A stretch of 55,171 nt of DNA from CAKRHR01 sp964423195. GTDB lineage: Bacteria; Bacillota; Clostridia; Lachnospirales; Lachnospiraceae. Positions 7,914 to 16,132 of the stretch are shown here, piece after piece (position 1 is the first letter of the stretch; every line of letters begins with the position of its first letter). The notes below the pieces were generated by a model, which made no database searches, was not told where the DNA came from, and saw only the letters and a program-made list of their open reading frames with translations. The stretch spans positions 1 to 55,171 of the forward strand of contig CAYRDY010000004.1 in assembly GCA_964423195.1 (NCBI GenBank). The letters run 5' to 3'. The translations under genes were made by a program, and so were the position numbers.

Positions 7914-8702
7914 TTATCTGAAGCCGCGCCGCGCCATCTCGGTCACGGCGAAGGTCGCCACATCCTCGGCGTATTTGCCGGTGCCGAAGCCGGCGTCATA
8001 GCCAAGCTCCTTGGCCAGCTCATGGGTGATTCTCGCGCCGCCGCAGCAGACGACATATCTGCTCCGGAGTTCCTCAGCTTCGAGAAGTTCGATCAGTTCC
8101 GTGAGATTTTGGATGTGGATATCCTTTTGAGTGACCGTCTGCGACACCAGCAGCACATCCGCGCGCAGCTCGACGGCCCTGCGGATAAATTCCTCATTCG
8201 GCACCTGGCTGCCGAGATTGTAGGCCTCGATCATCTCATAGCGCTCCAGGCCGTAGTGTCCGGCAAATCCCTTGCGGTTCATGATGGCATCGATCCCCAC
8301 TGTGTGCGCGTCAGTGCCGGTGGACGCGCCTACGACCACCACTTTGCGCCCGAAATGTGCCCGAATATAGTCGTTGACCTCCTCCATCGACATTGTCTTT
8401 GCCTCGACGGCCTGTACATGGATATCCGTATAATCCACGGAATAAATGCTGCGCCCATAGGCCACATAATATGTAAAGTCATCGTCGAGCGATCCCCTGT
8501 AGGCGATGTTGATATCCTCAAAGCCCATTTTTTTCATGAGCTGACGGGCCGCCTCCTCTCCCTTCTCATCATTCTTCACCGGCAGCGTGAAGCCCAGCTG
8601 CACCATGCCGTCATTCATGGTATCGCCGTAAGGGCGCACCCTTGTCAGATCAAGGGTTGTGTCCGTGTCGACGCTGTGCATTTTGTAAAGTCCCGAACTC
8701 AT
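7914..8702 (-). CDS. kamE: Lysine 5,6-aminomutase beta subunit
   Basis: Cobalamin- and PLP-binding subunit of the adenosylcobalamin enzyme that moves the epsilon-amino group of beta-lysine (or D-lysine) to C5. The 262 residues match the family. The B12 base-off motif DxHxxG is seen as DAHTVG in the middle of the protein, preceded by the VVVVGASTGT strand-loop that carries the PLP-binding region. The C-terminal half is a Rossmann-like cobalamin domain (VLLVSQTVTQ, YVVCCGGARIT). The ATG overlaps the kamD stop by four bases, consistent with stoichiometric subunits. It is the last gene of the cluster. Confidence 0.95.
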   Translation of the reverse strand: MSSGLYKMHSVDTDTTLDLTRVRPYGDTMNDGMVQLGFTLPVKNDEKGEEAARQLMKKMGFEDINIAYRGSLDDDFTYYVAYGRSIYSVDYTDIHVQAVEAKTMSMEEVNDYIRAHFGRKVVVVGASTGTDAHTVGIDAIMNRKGFAGHYGLERYEMIEAYNLGSQVPNEEFIRRAVELRADVLLVSQTVTQKDIHIQNLTELIELLEAEELRSRYVVCCGGARITHELAKELGYDAGFGTGKYAEDVATFAVTEMARRGFR

Positions 8703-10258
8703 GACGCGCCTCCCTTCATGATCTCAATCAACGGATTGAAATACACGGCATCCTTCTCCACGACGCCCTCCAGTCCCTTGCCGCCGTCTCTCGGACGCTT
8801 GATATTTGCAAAGATCCCGCGCTCCAGCGTGGCGAAAATGCCGATGCGCTCGATCTCCTCTAGCAGGCCGGCGGCCTTCTCAAGCACCTCACCTGCTCTC
8901 GTCTCGATGATGCCGCCCTTTTTGAACTCTATCTCCCCGCCGAGATCCCGCATCGTCCTGAAAATGTACTGCGCATTCTCGATCGCGAGCGCGCGGTCGG
9001 ACATAAACGGCGTGTGAATGGCCTCCGTGAGCATCCCAAGCAGGTGAATTCTCTGCCCTGTCAGGCAGGTGACAATATTAAAGAGCGCATCCTGCACATG
9101 GCCCCTGAAAATATTTCCGGTCATGTATTTGGTCGGCGGCATGTATTTGAGCGGCGCCTTCGGAAAGATCTCACGGGCCATCTGCGCCTGCGCAAGCTCC
9201 AGAAGAAACGCGTTCTCCACAGACGGATCCATCTCAAACGCATGCCCAAGCCCCTGCTGCTCCTCGGGCAATCCCGCCTTTAGGGCAAACTGCTCGTTGA
9301 GAAACTGTGAGGCCAGGACGGTGTGCGCCGCCTCCACGGCGTCGTCGGTGGTCAGATAATTGTCCTCGCCGGTGTTGATGATGACACCCGCGTAGGCGTT
9401 GATGACCCGTGAAAAATACTGATCGATCAGGGTGCGCTGCATATTGATGTCGCGGAACAGAATCCCGTAGAGCGCGTCGTTGAGCATCACATCCAGGCGC
9501 TCAAACGCGCCCATCGCCGCAATCTCCGGCATGCACAGACCCGAACAGTAATTGCACAGGCGGATATAGCGCTTCTGCTGGGCACTGACCTCGTCGAGCG
9601 CCGAGCGCATGAGGCGAAAATTTTCCTGGGTCGCGTAGGTGCCGCCGAATCCCTCCGTGGTCGCGCCGTAGGGCACATAGTCGAGCAGCGACTGGCCGGT
9701 GGTGCGGATGACGGCGATCACATCCGCCCCCTGCCTGGCCGCCGCCCGCGCCTGCACAATATCCTCATAGATATTGCCCGTGGCGACGATCAGATAGAGC
9801 AGCGGCCCCTCCTTGTCGCCATAGGTCTCAAAAAAGGCATCCCTCTTTGCCGCGCCGGCGCGGATGCGCGCCGCGGCGGCCTCGGCCACCGGCATGACGG
9901 CATCCCGGATTTCTCCGATACGGTGCCGCGGCACCCGCGCCAGATCAATCTCACCGGACTGAATCCCTTCCGCAATCTCCTGCGGCGATAGCCCATATTC
10001 CGCCATGGCATTGCCGAGATAGTATGCGGCGCCGCCAGACAGCATCTTTTTCTCCGCCATATGATCCACAACCACATTCGGCAGCGGAACTTCCATGTCA
10101 TTGACGCCGTCGATCCCCAACAGCCGGCAGACGGCGCGCTCCACGGCCACCGTCGTGTGAATATCGATAAAACCCTGCACATCATCCGCCACGCGCGCCG
10201 CGCTGGCGCGCGCCTTGTCGATCAGTGCCCGGTTCAAGTGCAACTTGCTCTCCATCAC
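8699..10258 (-). CDS. kamD: Lysine 5,6-aminomutase alpha subunit
   Basis: Catalytic TIM-barrel subunit, 519 residues (usual length about 515-520), that binds substrate against the B12/PLP subunit KamE. It is recognised from the N-terminal helix region, the DRVAR-type substrate loops and the run GYVPYGATTEGFGGTYAT in the middle. A GAGGAGGG ribosome site precedes the ATG. In the pathway it converts L-beta-lysine from KamA to 3,5-diaminohexanoate. It is translationally coupled to kamE, and a 142-base repeat-bearing spacer separates it from kamA. Confidence 0.94.
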   Translation of the reverse strand: MMESKLHLNRALIDKARASAARVADDVQGFIDIHTTVAVERAVCRLLGIDGVNDMEVPLPNVVVDHMAEKKMLSGGAAYYLGNAMAEYGLSPQEIAEGIQSGEIDLARVPRHRIGEIRDAVMPVAEAAAARIRAGAAKRDAFFETYGDKEGPLLYLIVATGNIYEDIVQARAAARQGADVIAVIRTTGQSLLDYVPYGATTEGFGGTYATQENFRLMRSALDEVSAQQKRYIRLCNYCSGLCMPEIAAMGAFERLDVMLNDALYGILFRDINMQRTLIDQYFSRVINAYAGVIINTGEDNYLTTDDAVEAAHTVLASQFLNEQFALKAGLPEEQQGLGHAFEMDPSVENAFLLELAQAQMAREIFPKAPLKYMPPTKYMTGNIFRGHVQDALFNIVTCLTGQRIHLLGMLTEAIHTPFMSDRALAIENAQYIFRTMRDLGGEIEFKKGGIIETRAGEVLEKAAGLLEEIERIGIFATLERGIFANIKRPRDGGKGLEGVVEKDAVYFNPLIEIMKGGAS

Positions 10259-10400
10259 TCACCCTCCTCTTTCAAATCATCCGACTGCCGCGCCGGCCGC
10301 ATAGCCGGCCGGCAGACGATTCTTCCTGCCTCGCTTTGCCGCACACAAGCGGCTGGTTCTTTGCCTTGCCGGCCCGCGCCGGCCTTTCTTTTTGCTTCGC
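10259..10400 (-). repeat. Spacer with GC-rich hairpins and imperfect repeats after kamA
   Basis: The 142 bases between kamA and kamD hold three diverged copies of a unit with the core GCAAAAAGAA / GCAAAGAACC / GCAGGAAGAA (minus strand, at 10396-10387, 10365-10356 and 10329-10320). The first copy begins at the kamA stop codon. GC-rich palindromes of the GCCGGC type lie between copies. The kamA frame stays open for 42 codons past its TGA and closes at 10272, next to the kamD ribosome site. No protein is claimed. Confidence 0.6.
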
Positions 10401-11660
10401 TCACACCTTGCGCCCTCTCTTCAGGCGCTCCAGGTGCGCCGGCGTGATCGTCATCTCATGGCCCATCTCCAGCGCCGCCACCCCGATGACATCGGCCTTT
10501 CGCTCCCCGCGGCAGACCTCGCACTGGCAGGTCTCCCTGTACGTGTCCGGCTCGGTATAGGTCGTGATCACGCCCTCAAAATTTCTCAGTACCACCCTAT
10601 GCGGCGTCTGTGAGATCAGATAATTCGGCATGACCGGAATCTTGCCCCCACCGCCCGGCGCATCCACCACAAATGTCGGCACCGCGTATCCCGAAGTGTG
10701 CCCGCGGAGACCCTCGATGATCTCCACACCTTTTGAAACCGGCGTGCGGAAATGCTCAAGCCCCAGGGAGAGATCACACTGATAGATATAATACGGGCGC
10801 ACGCGCATCATCACGAGATCATGCACCAGCTTTTTCATGACATGCACGCAGTCATTGACGCCCGCGAGCAGCACGGACTGATTGCCCAGCGGGATGCCTG
10901 CGTCCGCGAGCCGCGCGCACGCCGCCCGGCTCTCCTCGGTGATCTCGCTCGGATGATTGAAGTGGGTGTTGAGCCAGATCGGGTGATATTTCTTGAGCAT
11001 CGCGCAGAGCTCCGGCGTGACGCGCTGCGGCATCACCACCGGCGTCCTGGTGCCGATCCGGATAATCTCCACATGCGGGATGGCCCGCAGTCTTGAGATG
11101 ATATATTCGAGCTTCTCATCGCCGAGCAGCAGCGGGTCGCCGCCGGAGAGCAGGACATCGCGCACTTCCGGGTGCGCGGCGATATAGTCGATGCATCTGT
11201 CGATCTGCGCCGCCGGCAGCGGGGCATCCTTCTGACCCGCGAAACGCCTTCTGGTGCAATGACGGCAGTACATCGAACACTGATCCGTGACCAGAAACAG
11301 CACCCTGTCGGGATAGCGGTGCGTCAACCCTTTCACCGGAGAGTCCGTATCCTCGTGCAGCGGGTCGAGCAGATCCGCCGGAGACCTGTGCAGCTCGTTC
11401 GCGGACGGAATCGCCTGTTTTCTGATCGGGTCATGCGGATCATCCGGATCGATCAGGGACAGATAGTACGGCGTCACCGCCATGCGCAGTGTCCGCAGGC
11501 ATTTATCGATCCCCTCAAGCTCACTGTCCGTCAAGTGCAAAAAATCACTGTATGCCCTGATATCCTCCAAAGTCTCAATTCTGTTCCTCACCTGCCATTT
11601 CCAGTCATTCCACTGCTCGGCGGGCACATCTGCAAATAAACCGTTCCTCGTCCTCATCAT
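10401..11660 (-). CDS. kamA: Lysine 2,3-aminomutase
   Basis: Radical SAM, PLP-dependent enzyme that isomerises L-lysine to L-beta-lysine, the entry step of lysine fermentation. The 419 residues match the family. The cluster motif CxxxCxxC is visible as CSMYCRHC (about 132-139) followed by TRRRFAGQ. SGGDPL near 175 contacts SAM, and PGGGGKIPV near 325-333 holds the PLP lysine. The C-terminus has the CxxxC.C-type zinc-site cysteines (CQCEVC). It lies 12 bases after kdd. Confidence 0.95.
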   Translation of the reverse strand: MMRTRNGLFADVPAEQWNDWKWQVRNRIETLEDIRAYSDFLHLTDSELEGIDKCLRTLRMAVTPYYLSLIDPDDPHDPIRKQAIPSANELHRSPADLLDPLHEDTDSPVKGLTHRYPDRVLFLVTDQCSMYCRHCTRRRFAGQKDAPLPAAQIDRCIDYIAAHPEVRDVLLSGGDPLLLGDEKLEYIISRLRAIPHVEIIRIGTRTPVVMPQRVTPELCAMLKKYHPIWLNTHFNHPSEITEESRAACARLADAGIPLGNQSVLLAGVNDCVHVMKKLVHDLVMMRVRPYYIYQCDLSLGLEHFRTPVSKGVEIIEGLRGHTSGYAVPTFVVDAPGGGGKIPVMPNYLISQTPHRVVLRNFEGVITTYTEPDTYRETCQCEVCRGERKADVIGVAALEMGHEMTITPAHLERLKRGRKV

Positions 11661-11672
11661 ACTTCCTCCAAT

Positions 11673-12713
11673 CTATACATATTTCCGGTCAAAAAGGCCC
11701 CGGATAGCCGCATTCTCCCGAAGTTCCTGAAGCGTGATCTCCGCATGGCCCTTCGTGTAGCCGTTGCCAATGATCATCGTGATATCCTTGCCCACGCCCT
11801 CGGCGCCGAGCGCCGCCTTCGCAAAATCTGTCGCCATCGAGAAAAAGTACACCGTGCCGCCGTCCCTCACCGGCAGAATGGCCGACATCTCGCAGTTTGG
11901 CACATTTACACAGCAGATCGAGACGTCATACTCCATGCCGCCGTTGGCAGCTAAGGCTTTGTCGAGTACATCCACCGGCATATCGGCGCTCGCCCGAAAG
12001 ACCTCATGGCACACGCCGAGCGCTCTCAGCTCATCGATCCCCGCCTGGCTATAGTCCATGGCCACGACGCGTCCGGTCGGCCCCACACGCTTCATGGCCT
12101 CATAGCAGACCAGGACACCGGATTTTCCTGCACCGCCCAGAACCAGCACGCGCTGCCCCGGCCTGACGAGCTTCGCCGTCTGAGCGGGCGCACCCGCGAT
12201 ATCCAGCGCCGCGAGGGCCAGCGCCTCGCTCATATCCTCCGGAAGTTTCGCGTAGAGCGCCGTCTCAAAGAGCACGGCCTTCCCGACGATGTCCACTCGG
12301 TCAATCGCCTGATGGACAGCCAGAATTTTGTCGATTCGAAGCGGCGTCATGGACAGCGACACGAGCGACGCGATCCTGTCGCCGACCCTGAGATCGATAT
12401 CCAGATCCTCGCCGATGGCGGCCACCCGCCCGATAAACATGCCTCCAGAATTGGTGACCGGATTCTGCATCTTCCCGCGCTTGTCCACAATGTCCAGAAT
12501 CATCGCCTTGATCCGCTCCTCGTCGCCCTCGCAGGCCTCAGAGATCTGGTGAAACGAAGCCGAATCGATGTTCAGCGCGGTCACGTCGCACACGATCTCG
12601 TTGGCGTAGACTTTGCTCATGTCATTGTCAACCCTTCTCGCCGCCTGCGTCAAAACGCCCCGCGGCTCTATCACTCTGTGAATCCCGTATTTATTTCCCT
12701 TCAGTGACATCAC
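11673..12713 (-). CDS. kdd: L-erythro-3,5-diaminohexanoate dehydrogenase
   Basis: NAD(P)-dependent oxidative deamination of 3,5-diaminohexanoate to 3-keto-5-aminohexanoate. The 346 residues follow the medium-chain dehydrogenase layout: a GroES-like N-domain and a Rossmann domain with VLVLGGAGKSG at about 178-188. It begins 15 bases after kce and ends 12 bases before kamA, so it sits in the middle of the operon in the usual Kdd order. The catalytic zinc ligands of alcohol dehydrogenases are not evident, as expected for Kdd. Confidence 0.92.
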   Translation of the reverse strand: MMSLKGNKYGIHRVIEPRGVLTQAARRVDNDMSKVYANEIVCDVTALNIDSASFHQISEACEGDEERIKAMILDIVDKRGKMQNPVTNSGGMFIGRVAAIGEDLDIDLRVGDRIASLVSLSMTPLRIDKILAVHQAIDRVDIVGKAVLFETALYAKLPEDMSEALALAALDIAGAPAQTAKLVRPGQRVLVLGGAGKSGVLVCYEAMKRVGPTGRVVAMDYSQAGIDELRALGVCHEVFRASADMPVDVLDKALAANGGMEYDVSICCVNVPNCEMSAILPVRDGGTVYFFSMATDFAKAALGAEGVGKDITMIIGNGYTKGHAEITLQELRENAAIRGLFDRKYV

Positions 12714-12728
12714 ACATTCCTCCCCTTC

Positions 12729-13568
12729 TCATCCGGCCTTCCGGCCTGCCAGACCGAGAATATTTCTCGCCTCATCCGGCGTCGCCACCTCTCTCCCCAG
12801 CTCTCTCGCCAGGCGGGCTGCCTTGGCCACGAGTTCCCCGTTTGACTTTGCCAGAACACCTTTTTCAATGTACACATTATCCTCAAGGCCGACCCTGACG
12901 TGACCGCCCATGATGATGCCCATGGCAACCATCGGAAACTCACACCTGCCAACGCCGGCCACCGTCCATGTCGACCCCGCCGGAATACTCTGCGCCATAA
13001 ACAGCAGATCCCTTGGCTCGCCGGAAATGCCGCCGTTTACACCCATCACAAAATCAAAATGCATCGGCGACCTGATAAATCCTTTTTTGTTCAGCCGGAT
13101 CGCCATATCGATCATGCCCTTGTCAAAGACTTCCACCTCCGGCTTGATATTTCCGGCGATCATTTGCATCCCGAAATCCCTGATCATATATTCGGTATTG
13201 ACAAAAATCTCATCGCCCCCGAAATTGCAGGTGCCGCAGTCCAGCGTCGCCATCTCCGGATTTAGCGTGAGCGGCTGCAGGCGCTCGTCACCGCTCATGC
13301 CCACCGACCCGCCGGTGGACGGCTGAATGATCACATCCGGGCAGACCTCCCGAATGGCATCCATGCAAACCTTAAAACGTCCCGCGCGCTGCGTCGGCGT
13401 GCCGTCATCCTCCCGCACATGCAGGTGGATCACCGATGCCCCTGCAGCGTAAGCCGATTTGGCCTCACGGACAATCTCATCCACCGTGTAGGGCACCGCC
13501 GGATTTTGCGCCTTCGTCACCTCCGCGCCGCAGATACATGCCGTAATGATCAACTTTTCCATACACAA
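12729..13568 (-). CDS. kce: 3-keto-5-aminohexanoate cleavage enzyme
   Basis: BKACE-family zinc enzyme that reacts 3-keto-5-aminohexanoate with acetyl-CoA to give acetoacetate and 3-aminobutyryl-CoA. The 279 residues match the family. The zinc-binding HxH pair is seen in SVIHLHVRED (about 45-54), and the substrate loop QPSTGGSVGMS lies near 81-91. A strong AAGGAGG site precedes the ATG. Position between kal and kdd supports Kce over other BKACE activities. Confidence 0.93.
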   Translation of the reverse strand: MCMEKLIITACICGAEVTKAQNPAVPYTVDEIVREAKSAYAAGASVIHLHVREDDGTPTQRAGRFKVCMDAIREVCPDVIIQPSTGGSVGMSGDERLQPLTLNPEMATLDCGTCNFGGDEIFVNTEYMIRDFGMQMIAGNIKPEVEVFDKGMIDMAIRLNKKGFIRSPMHFDFVMGVNGGISGEPRDLLFMAQSIPAGSTWTVAGVGRCEFPMVAMGIIMGGHVRVGLEDNVYIEKGVLAKSNGELVAKAARLARELGREVATPDEARNILGLAGRKAG

Positions 13569-13647
13569 CCTCCTTTTCTCAAAATACTGTCACATTCCAT
13601 GATCCCATTCCATCGGTCAATCCCGCGCTGACCGCGGATATCACTGC

Positions 13648-14058
13648 CTATCCCTCGCTGGCTTGCGAATGCCGCTGCTTGTTCCTCGGCACCACGCAGG
13701 TGCCGGAAGCCCGGCACACCACGACCGGCTCCGCCAGCACGTCGCAGGCCGATTCACTGACATCCGGCCGCGCCGCAATCACCTTGCGCGCCTCGAACAC
13801 CATCTTTCTCGACGAATTGCCGACCGCGGTGATCTCCCCCGTCGCCTCGATAAAATCGCCGGCATACACCGGACTCAAAAATTCCACACGGTCATACGCG
13901 CAGAAAAGTCCCTCGTCGCCGTCATTGATGATCAACAGTTCCGTGGCCACGTCGCCGAAGAGCTCCAGCATCCGCGCGCCGTCCACAAGATTGCCGCCGT
14001 AGTGGGCATCCCGCGCGCCCATGCGCAGCCTGATGGTCGATGTGATTTTTTGTTTCAT
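13648..14058 (-). CDS. kal: 3-aminobutyryl-CoA ammonia-lyase
   Basis: Hotdog-fold enzyme of 136 residues that removes ammonia from 3-aminobutyryl-CoA to give crotonyl-CoA, the last dedicated step of lysine fermentation. The family start (IRLRMGARDAHYGGNLVDGA) and the core RVEFLSPVYAGDFIEATGEI are clear. GGGAGG lies nine bases before the ATG. An assembly gap begins 36 bases upstream, so whatever immediately precedes kal is unknown. The tail RNKQRHSQASEG is low complexity. Confidence 0.93.
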   Translation of the reverse strand: MKQKITSTIRLRMGARDAHYGGNLVDGARMLELFGDVATELLIINDGDEGLFCAYDRVEFLSPVYAGDFIEATGEITAVGNSSRKMVFEARKVIAARPDVSESACDVLAEPVVVCRASGTCVVPRNKQRHSQASEG

Positions 14059-14094
14059 AGCTATTCCCTCCCTGTGTCATTTTTCATGCGCCGC

Positions 14095-14194
14095 NNNNNN
14101 NNNNNNNNNNNNNNNNNNNNNNNNNNNNNNNNNNNNNNNNNNNNNNNNNNNNNNNNNNNNNNNNNNNNNNNNNNNNNNNNNNNNNNNNNNNNNN
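14095..14194. other. Assembly gap (100 N)
   Basis: A run of exactly 100 N, the conventional placeholder for unknown size. Flanks show no overlap. It interrupts the region between the attenuator-like leader and kal, so further genes (for example a lysine permease or CoA-transferase) could be missing here. Confidence 0.98.
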
Positions 14195-14204
14195 CGCGTG
14201 TCCC

Positions 14205-14258
14205 AAAAAATAAAAGCGCCATCAACCGGCGGTTTCAGTAACCGTCGTCAATAGCGCT
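14205..14258 (-). terminator. Second of two tandem terminators before kal
   Basis: On the minus strand a 12-base arm at 14258-14247 (beginning AGCGCTATTGAC) pairs with 14226-14215 with three wobbles. An inner CGGTT/AACCG hairpin sits on top, and the stem runs into TTTATTTTTT. Its arm repeats that of the terminator at 14347-14390. Confidence 0.75.
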
Positions 14259-14346
14259 TCATGAACGTGGAAAAGAAAGAGGAGAGCGACAAATACGCTT
14301 GCCGCCTACCCTAAGTGAGGGCGCGTCGCACTTACGGCACACCACA

Positions 14347-14390
14347 CAAAAAAAGCTATTGACAACAGAAAACTTCTGCCATCAATAGCG
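14347..14390 (-). terminator. First of two tandem terminators before kal
   Basis: On the minus strand GCTATTGA (14389-14382) pairs with TCAATAGC (14362-14355), with an inner GCAGAA/TTCTGT helix, and seven T follow. It stands about 65 bases after the 27-codon leader gene. Between it and the next terminator lies a further fold, TGCCG-TAAGTG...CACTTA...CGGCA. Confidence 0.82.
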
Positions 14391-14452
14391 CTCCACGTGC
14401 AAAACATGACAGAGATGAGGCTCTCAGCCGCATCTCCAAGCAACAGGGCGGG

Positions 14453-14536
14453 TCAAACCCTGTTCCTTTCGGCGGAAAAGACATTCATCACCATCATCGA
14501 GCAGACCCGCTCTTCGTATATGATGATTACCTTCAT
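14453..14536 (-). CDS. Putative 27-aa leader peptide
   Basis: ATG at 14536 with GAGGAGCGGAG directly upstream opens a 27-codon gene ending in TGA at 14453. The peptide begins MKVIIIYEERVCSMMVMNVF. It lies about 105 bases after a strong promoter and upstream of two terminators, the arrangement of a transcription attenuator. It is not rich in lysine codons, so a simple lysine-sensing leader is not supported. I do not recognise the peptide. Confidence 0.55.
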   Translation of the reverse strand: MKVIIIYEERVCSMMVMNVFSAERNRV

Positions 14537-14648
14537 CTCCGCTCCTCTATTTTCACAATATTCAGATATTATTTGAAACCCCGCCGCGCCCGCTGCAAAG
14601 CCACGCGGCATCCGCGTATCGTCAGGACACATCTCTATGTCTAAATTC

Positions 14649-14678
14649 AGTATACGCCCTCTCCAAATGGAATGTCAA
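14649..14678 (-). promoter_or_regulatory. Promoter overlapping the kamC stop codon
   Basis: TTGACA (14678-14673), an 18-base spacer and TATACT (14654-14649) on the minus strand. The -35 box overlaps the last codons of kamC. It would start a transcript near 14642 carrying the leader peptide, both terminators and, across the gap, kal and the rest of the cluster. Confidence 0.8.
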
Positions 14679-16132
14679 TAGTCTTTTTCAATGATCGTCA
14701 ATATTTTCTCATTCAGACCAAGCATGCGGCAGATGTTGAGCGCGTCGCGCGGGCAGTCCGCCCGTCCCCGCACCCGGTACAGCCCATAATTCATATGGCG
14801 GGCGATGATGTCCACACCGCTGTCCCTCTCGGAGGCAGCGATTTCCCGGCGAAGTTCCTCCGTGTCCACGCCTCTCAGGCCGATCACCTGATAATGCGCG
14901 CCGGCGTACAGAGCGACATTGTCATAATGTGTCGCAAGCAACGCGACAGAATCCTGCGCGTTAAAATATTTCGCCACGGCCTGCACAATGACTGCGCCCT
15001 CGTCCGGGTTGGTCCCCCTGGCAAATTCATCGAGAATGATCAGGCAAAAGGTATGCTGTGACGCGCAGACCACCGCGTCCAGCTGCATGACCTCCGCTCC
15101 AAAGCTCGACAGTCCCTGCTCGACGGACTGTCTGTCCTCGGCAATAAAATGAATCTCCTCAAACATCGGCACGCCGGCCCGCGCGGCGAACGGATAGAAG
15201 CCGCACAACACCAGCAGGGTGTTGAGCGCCACGGCCTTCAGGGCCACACTCTTGCCGCCCATATTGGCGCCTGTGATCACACTCGCTCCCCGATTCAGCG
15301 CGATGGTCACCGGTGTAAAATCTTTATTCTTTTCTCTCAGAATATCCCGAATCTGCGGATGCACCATGGATTCAAAATACAGAGACCCTTCCGTGATCTC
15401 AGGGCGCGCGCAGTGATTTTCGAGAGCAAGCCGCGCCTTTTGAAACAGCAGATCCAGATCCGCCGTGACGCGGATATTGTAGTCGATCAGGGGCAGATAC
15501 GGCCGCAAATCAGCCGTGAGTTCACCTCGGATGCGACTCTCCTCCGCCTCCTCGCGCACCGCGACGCGCAGGCGCTCTGCCGCAAGCTCCTCTCTGCGAT
15601 TCTGGTCTCTCTCGCAGCGCATTTCCATCTCAATATTTTTCTTCTCCTGTCGGATCTCCCGCAATCGCGGCGAATAGGCGTCACTGATAAAAAATCCCTG
15701 CGCCCGCGTGCCATCCGGATCGAGCAGTGAGAGCGCCGCGCGCGTGTCCGCCATGTCCAGACCCTCAAGCCCGCAGAGCGCCTTGAATTTCAAAAAATCC
15801 GAATACAGTTTTTCATACAACAACAGATCGTACCTGATTTCAAACAGTTCCACCTCGCTGAGGCAGTCGACCGCGCCGCGCGAGAGGGATCCGCGGATAT
15901 CCTTAAGCCGCATCATCGTGTGCGTCATGGACGCGATGAGTTCCCGGCTCTCGTCGTAGTGCGCGATCATACACTCTAAATCATCAAGCGCCCGCATCAG
16001 TTCCGCCCGCTGTGCCGGGCCATATGGCTCTAATTTTCGGATCCGCTCCTGCCCGAAACAGGAGGCCGGCGCGAGCAGTGACAGCACATACTCAAAGCCA
16101 ATCGCCGACTTCATCTCATAGCTCAGATTCAT
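14675..16132 (-). CDS. kamC: MutS-like ATPase, lysine 5,6-aminomutase reactivase KamC
   Basis: A 485-residue P-loop ATPase that resembles only the lever and ATPase parts of MutS. Walker A is GANMGGKS at 288-295 and Walker B is LIILDEFARGTNP at about 364-376. A coiled-coil region (about 155-205) precedes it. The mismatch-recognition domain of true MutS is absent. Genes of this type accompany kamDE and are named as a reactivase ATPase, thought to help exchange damaged cobalamin. The ATG overlaps the kamB stop by four bases. Biochemical proof is not visible from sequence. Confidence 0.85.
   Translation of the reverse strand: MNLSYEMKSAIGFEYVLSLLAPASCFGQERIRKLEPYGPAQRAELMRALDDLECMIAHYDESRELIASMTHTMMRLKDIRGSLSRGAVDCLSEVELFEIRYDLLLYEKLYSDFLKFKALCGLEGLDMADTRAALSLLDPDGTRAQGFFISDAYSPRLREIRQEKKNIEMEMRCERDQNRREELAAERLRVAVREEAEESRIRGELTADLRPYLPLIDYNIRVTADLDLLFQKARLALENHCARPEITEGSLYFESMVHPQIRDILREKNKDFTPVTIALNRGASVITGANMGGKSVALKAVALNTLLVLCGFYPFAARAGVPMFEEIHFIAEDRQSVEQGLSSFGAEVMQLDAVVCASQHTFCLIILDEFARGTNPDEGAVIVQAVAKYFNAQDSVALLATHYDNVALYAGAHYQVIGLRGVDTEELRREIAASERDSGVDIIARHMNYGLYRVRGRADCPRDALNICRMLGLNEKILTIIEKDY

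Noticed and set aside
14195..14674. Lysine or TPP riboswitch upstream of kal
   Set aside because: A GGCTGAGAG stretch resembles a TPP element, but the ACCTGATCTGG half is absent; no lysine riboswitch core could be recognised.
14675..16132. DNA mismatch repair MutS
   Set aside because: The mismatch-binding and connector domains are missing and the gene is coupled to kamB in a lysine cluster; the MutS-like KamC assignment fits better.
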